DNA of 64,000 nucleotides from the NCBI GenBank assembly GCA_021442155.1, contig CM038228.1, positions 8,411,179 through 8,475,178 of the forward strand, read 5' to 3'. Under the pieces are notes generated by a model. The model was not told the DNA's origin. It searched no databases and saw only the letters and a program-made list of their open reading frames with translations. Origin of the DNA: Cymbidium sinense. Lineage: Eukaryota > Streptophyta > Magnoliopsida > Asparagales > Orchidaceae. Positions 62,101 to 64,000 of the stretch are shown here, piece by piece (position 1 is the stretch's first letter; each line of letters begins with the position of its first letter). The position numbers were made by a program, and so were the translations under genes.

Positions 62101-64000
62101 CAATCTGAGCTCAATCAAGCTCGGATCAATAGAACTTGGACGGTCTCCATGGATCACATGCATTGGCAGGGATAGATCTCTAGCCGTCCTTCTATGCATT
62201 TTGGATGGATGACCGAGATTAAACATACACTTTAGATCTGATTTTATCCTTTTAAAATTGCAGATTAAATCCTTTGATCCTTGATCAAACGGCAAAAGCG
62301 TAGTGCGCGCCGCGTGCATGTGATGTTTAAGTGGCCACTGAGGATGAGTGTAAAGCGCGAAGTGGTGCATGCATTGTTGGATTAAGAGGCTTATTTAATT
62401 CTAATTAATCATATAAACTTCTAAAATTCATATCTCCACTTAGAAAAATTAGAAAAATATGAGATAAATTGCCAAAAGATAATTTCAACCTTGAATATTC
62501 TAAAATTGATTTCAATGGATTTTGAAATGTATCTTTCTGTGATTTCAGGTTTCTTTAGGAATATTATTTCATTAATTATCCTTTAATTAAGCCATTAATT
62601 AATTTCAAATTTCTTGAGTATATTTTGGGGGATGACTTCTGCCTCCCTAATTTTCTAGGGATTTATTGGTAGCTTTATTGGAGAAATTACTAATTCATTC
62701 CCTAATCACTCCCTTAATCTAATTAAGCCTAATTAAGGGTTTAATTAGTAAATTAATCCTTTTTTTTAAGTTTATTAAGTCCTGTTATAGTGAATAGAAG
62801 GTTTAGGAAATAATTTTGGGGAATTTCCCCTAAGCTATTCCTTAAACCCCCTTTCCCTTCCTCAATCCTCACTTAATTAAGGGTAATTCATTAATTACTC
62901 CCTTAATTAATTTCATAAATTTCTAAAACATTCTAGAACTCAACTAATTTGTTTTGGGTGCTTGGGTGTTCAATAACCTAAGTAGCTTAAGGAAATCCAA
63001 ATCCAATTGACATGTGTGAGGGATTAAGTACTTAAATTAACCCCTTAGTTTAATTAATCCTTAATCATGAGCCAAATTGCATTAGGCCATTTCTTTCCTA
63101 GTGCATTGTTGATTTAAATTCCTTCTATGATTTTATGTCATCTCATTAGCTCATAATTATTTGATTAACTATGCTAAGGTGGTGTAAGTAAGGGATAATT
63201 AATACACTTAATAACGCCTTAACCTAACTAAAGCATAAAATTGATTTAATCATCTAAAATTGAACAAAGATAATGAACACATGTGGTAATGGGTTAGACA
63301 CAACAACTTACCTCACATTTCTTAAATTGAAATCAAACATAAACATAAAACAAAAAAATGAAACAAAAATCACATGAAGACAAACTTTGATTTATTTTAA
63401 GCATGCCTATCTCATAAGATTGTCTTTATGAATTAATTAGGGTGAATGTATTTACATGCTTTCATCACTTTAATTTTTTTCCAACATGCTAAATATGTGT
63501 CATATGATTTCATACATTCATGCTTTTCAAAATCAAATTTAAAAATAAAAATATTTTCTTTATGTCAAATTGCATGTTTTGGCTAAAGTAGAGAATATGA
63601 ATGGCTATTATCACTACTAAATCCAAATTAATTTCAAAATATATGAATCAATTATCAAAACTAAAGTGTGCTACTTAAATTTTACTTATAAGCTTGCATG
63701 TGATGGAAATATAAAAATGTCTAGTGTAGTTTTCCTTCATATTTAGCATAGTTTTGAATAAAAATTTGGTAAAGTGTATAACTCATTTGAAAAGAGCACA
63801 CCACTTGTTTGAATCCATTCTTATTCATCTCTATGATATCAAATTAGGAAGGACATCCACACTTACATATATAAACTAAACAAATAAACCAAACAAATAA
63901 AAAAAATGAACTTTGCATCTTTCCTTTTCCATTTACTTCTTTTCTACATATGCTTGTATTTAAGGAAAGTGGTATATTAGTCTGGACAACCTCGGGGTTG
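59161..64000 (+). repeat. Right LTR (R) of the giant Gypsy element, cut by window end
   Basis: Starts TGTTGACCTCATTTTTAGAG, the same end as L1 at 6198. From 59276 it aligns with L2 (37837 onward) to the last base of the window. L2 and R differ by scattered substitutions and many short indels, so the insertion is not recent. About 2.8 kb of the LTR should lie beyond the window. The frames at 61402-61614, 61766-61957 and 62095-62370 (minus) are not conserved as proteins between copies. Confidence 0.85.
59461..60040 (+). repeat. 180-bp hairpin-bearing tandem units in LTR R
   Basis: Units repeat at 179-180 bp. Hairpin one: CTAAGTCCTTAA/TTAAGGACTTAG at 59475-59505, with versions at 59653-59684 and 59832-59863, and a fourth, weaker, at about 60013. 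Hairpin two: CTCATTTATAT/ATATAAATGAG at 59744-59771 and 59923-59950, with one changed base at 59564-59591. The same units occur in L2. Confidence 0.8.

Overview
The window is nuclear DNA of a flowering plant. It is AT-rich, full of long (TA)n and (GA)n tracts, and made almost entirely of nested LTR retrotransposons, a Mutator-like (MULE) transposon relic and AT-rich filler. One host-type gene is recognisable, an intron-containing protein kinase at 9.9-10.8 kb. The species cannot be named from the sequence. No rRNA, tRNA gene, CRISPR array or bacterial operon was seen.

Layout. 1-6198: a very long LTR (copy L1, minus orientation) cut by the window start; its 5' end lies inside a MULE transposase reading frame. 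6199-8515: the MULE transposase relic and its 5' side. 8.5-13.1 kb: microsatellites, the phosphoenolpyruvate-carboxylase-kinase-like gene (minus), and AT-rich DNA with a possible DNA-transposon remnant. 13086-17904: a complete but decayed Ty1/Copia element (plus) with small LTRs, Ale/Retrofit-like, flanked by ATAATT. 17.9-21.2 kb: a badly decayed Ty3/Gypsy Tat-type pol. 24.3-25.6 kb: a second Gypsy relic with a tRNA-iMet primer-binding site and gag. 26526-37640: a deleted third copy of the giant LTR with its leader, split by a full-length 9.2-kb Ty1/Copia (minus, Sirevirus-like, LTRs of about 2.1 kb, target-site duplication AATGT). 37837-64000: a giant Gypsy (Tat/Ogre-like) element on the plus strand: left LTR (L2) to about 45460, primer-binding site at 45474, a leader with about two dozen consecutive hairpins, decayed gag, protease, RT, two RNase H domains and integrase (48-56.5 kb), three arrays of non-coding repeats, then the right LTR (R) from 59161, running off the end.

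The most unusual structures belong to the giant LTR family. Its LTR is at least 6.2 kb (TG end to window edge in L1) and about 7.7 kb when L2, R and the primer-binding site are combined. The LTR carries tandem units of about 180 bp, each with two short hairpins, and a segment dense in TTGAC/GTCAA, the core of the plant WRKY W-box. The 46.0-48.0 kb leader is a head-to-tail array of hairpins whose arms differ between units but stay complementary within a unit. This array is the best candidate for something undescribed.

All retroelement reading frames are broken, so none is likely to be autonomous now. Domain calls come from reading translated motifs by eye, without database searches. Junctions stated to the base (target-site duplications, primer-binding sites, polypurine tracts) were read directly; boundaries inside decayed regions are approximate.
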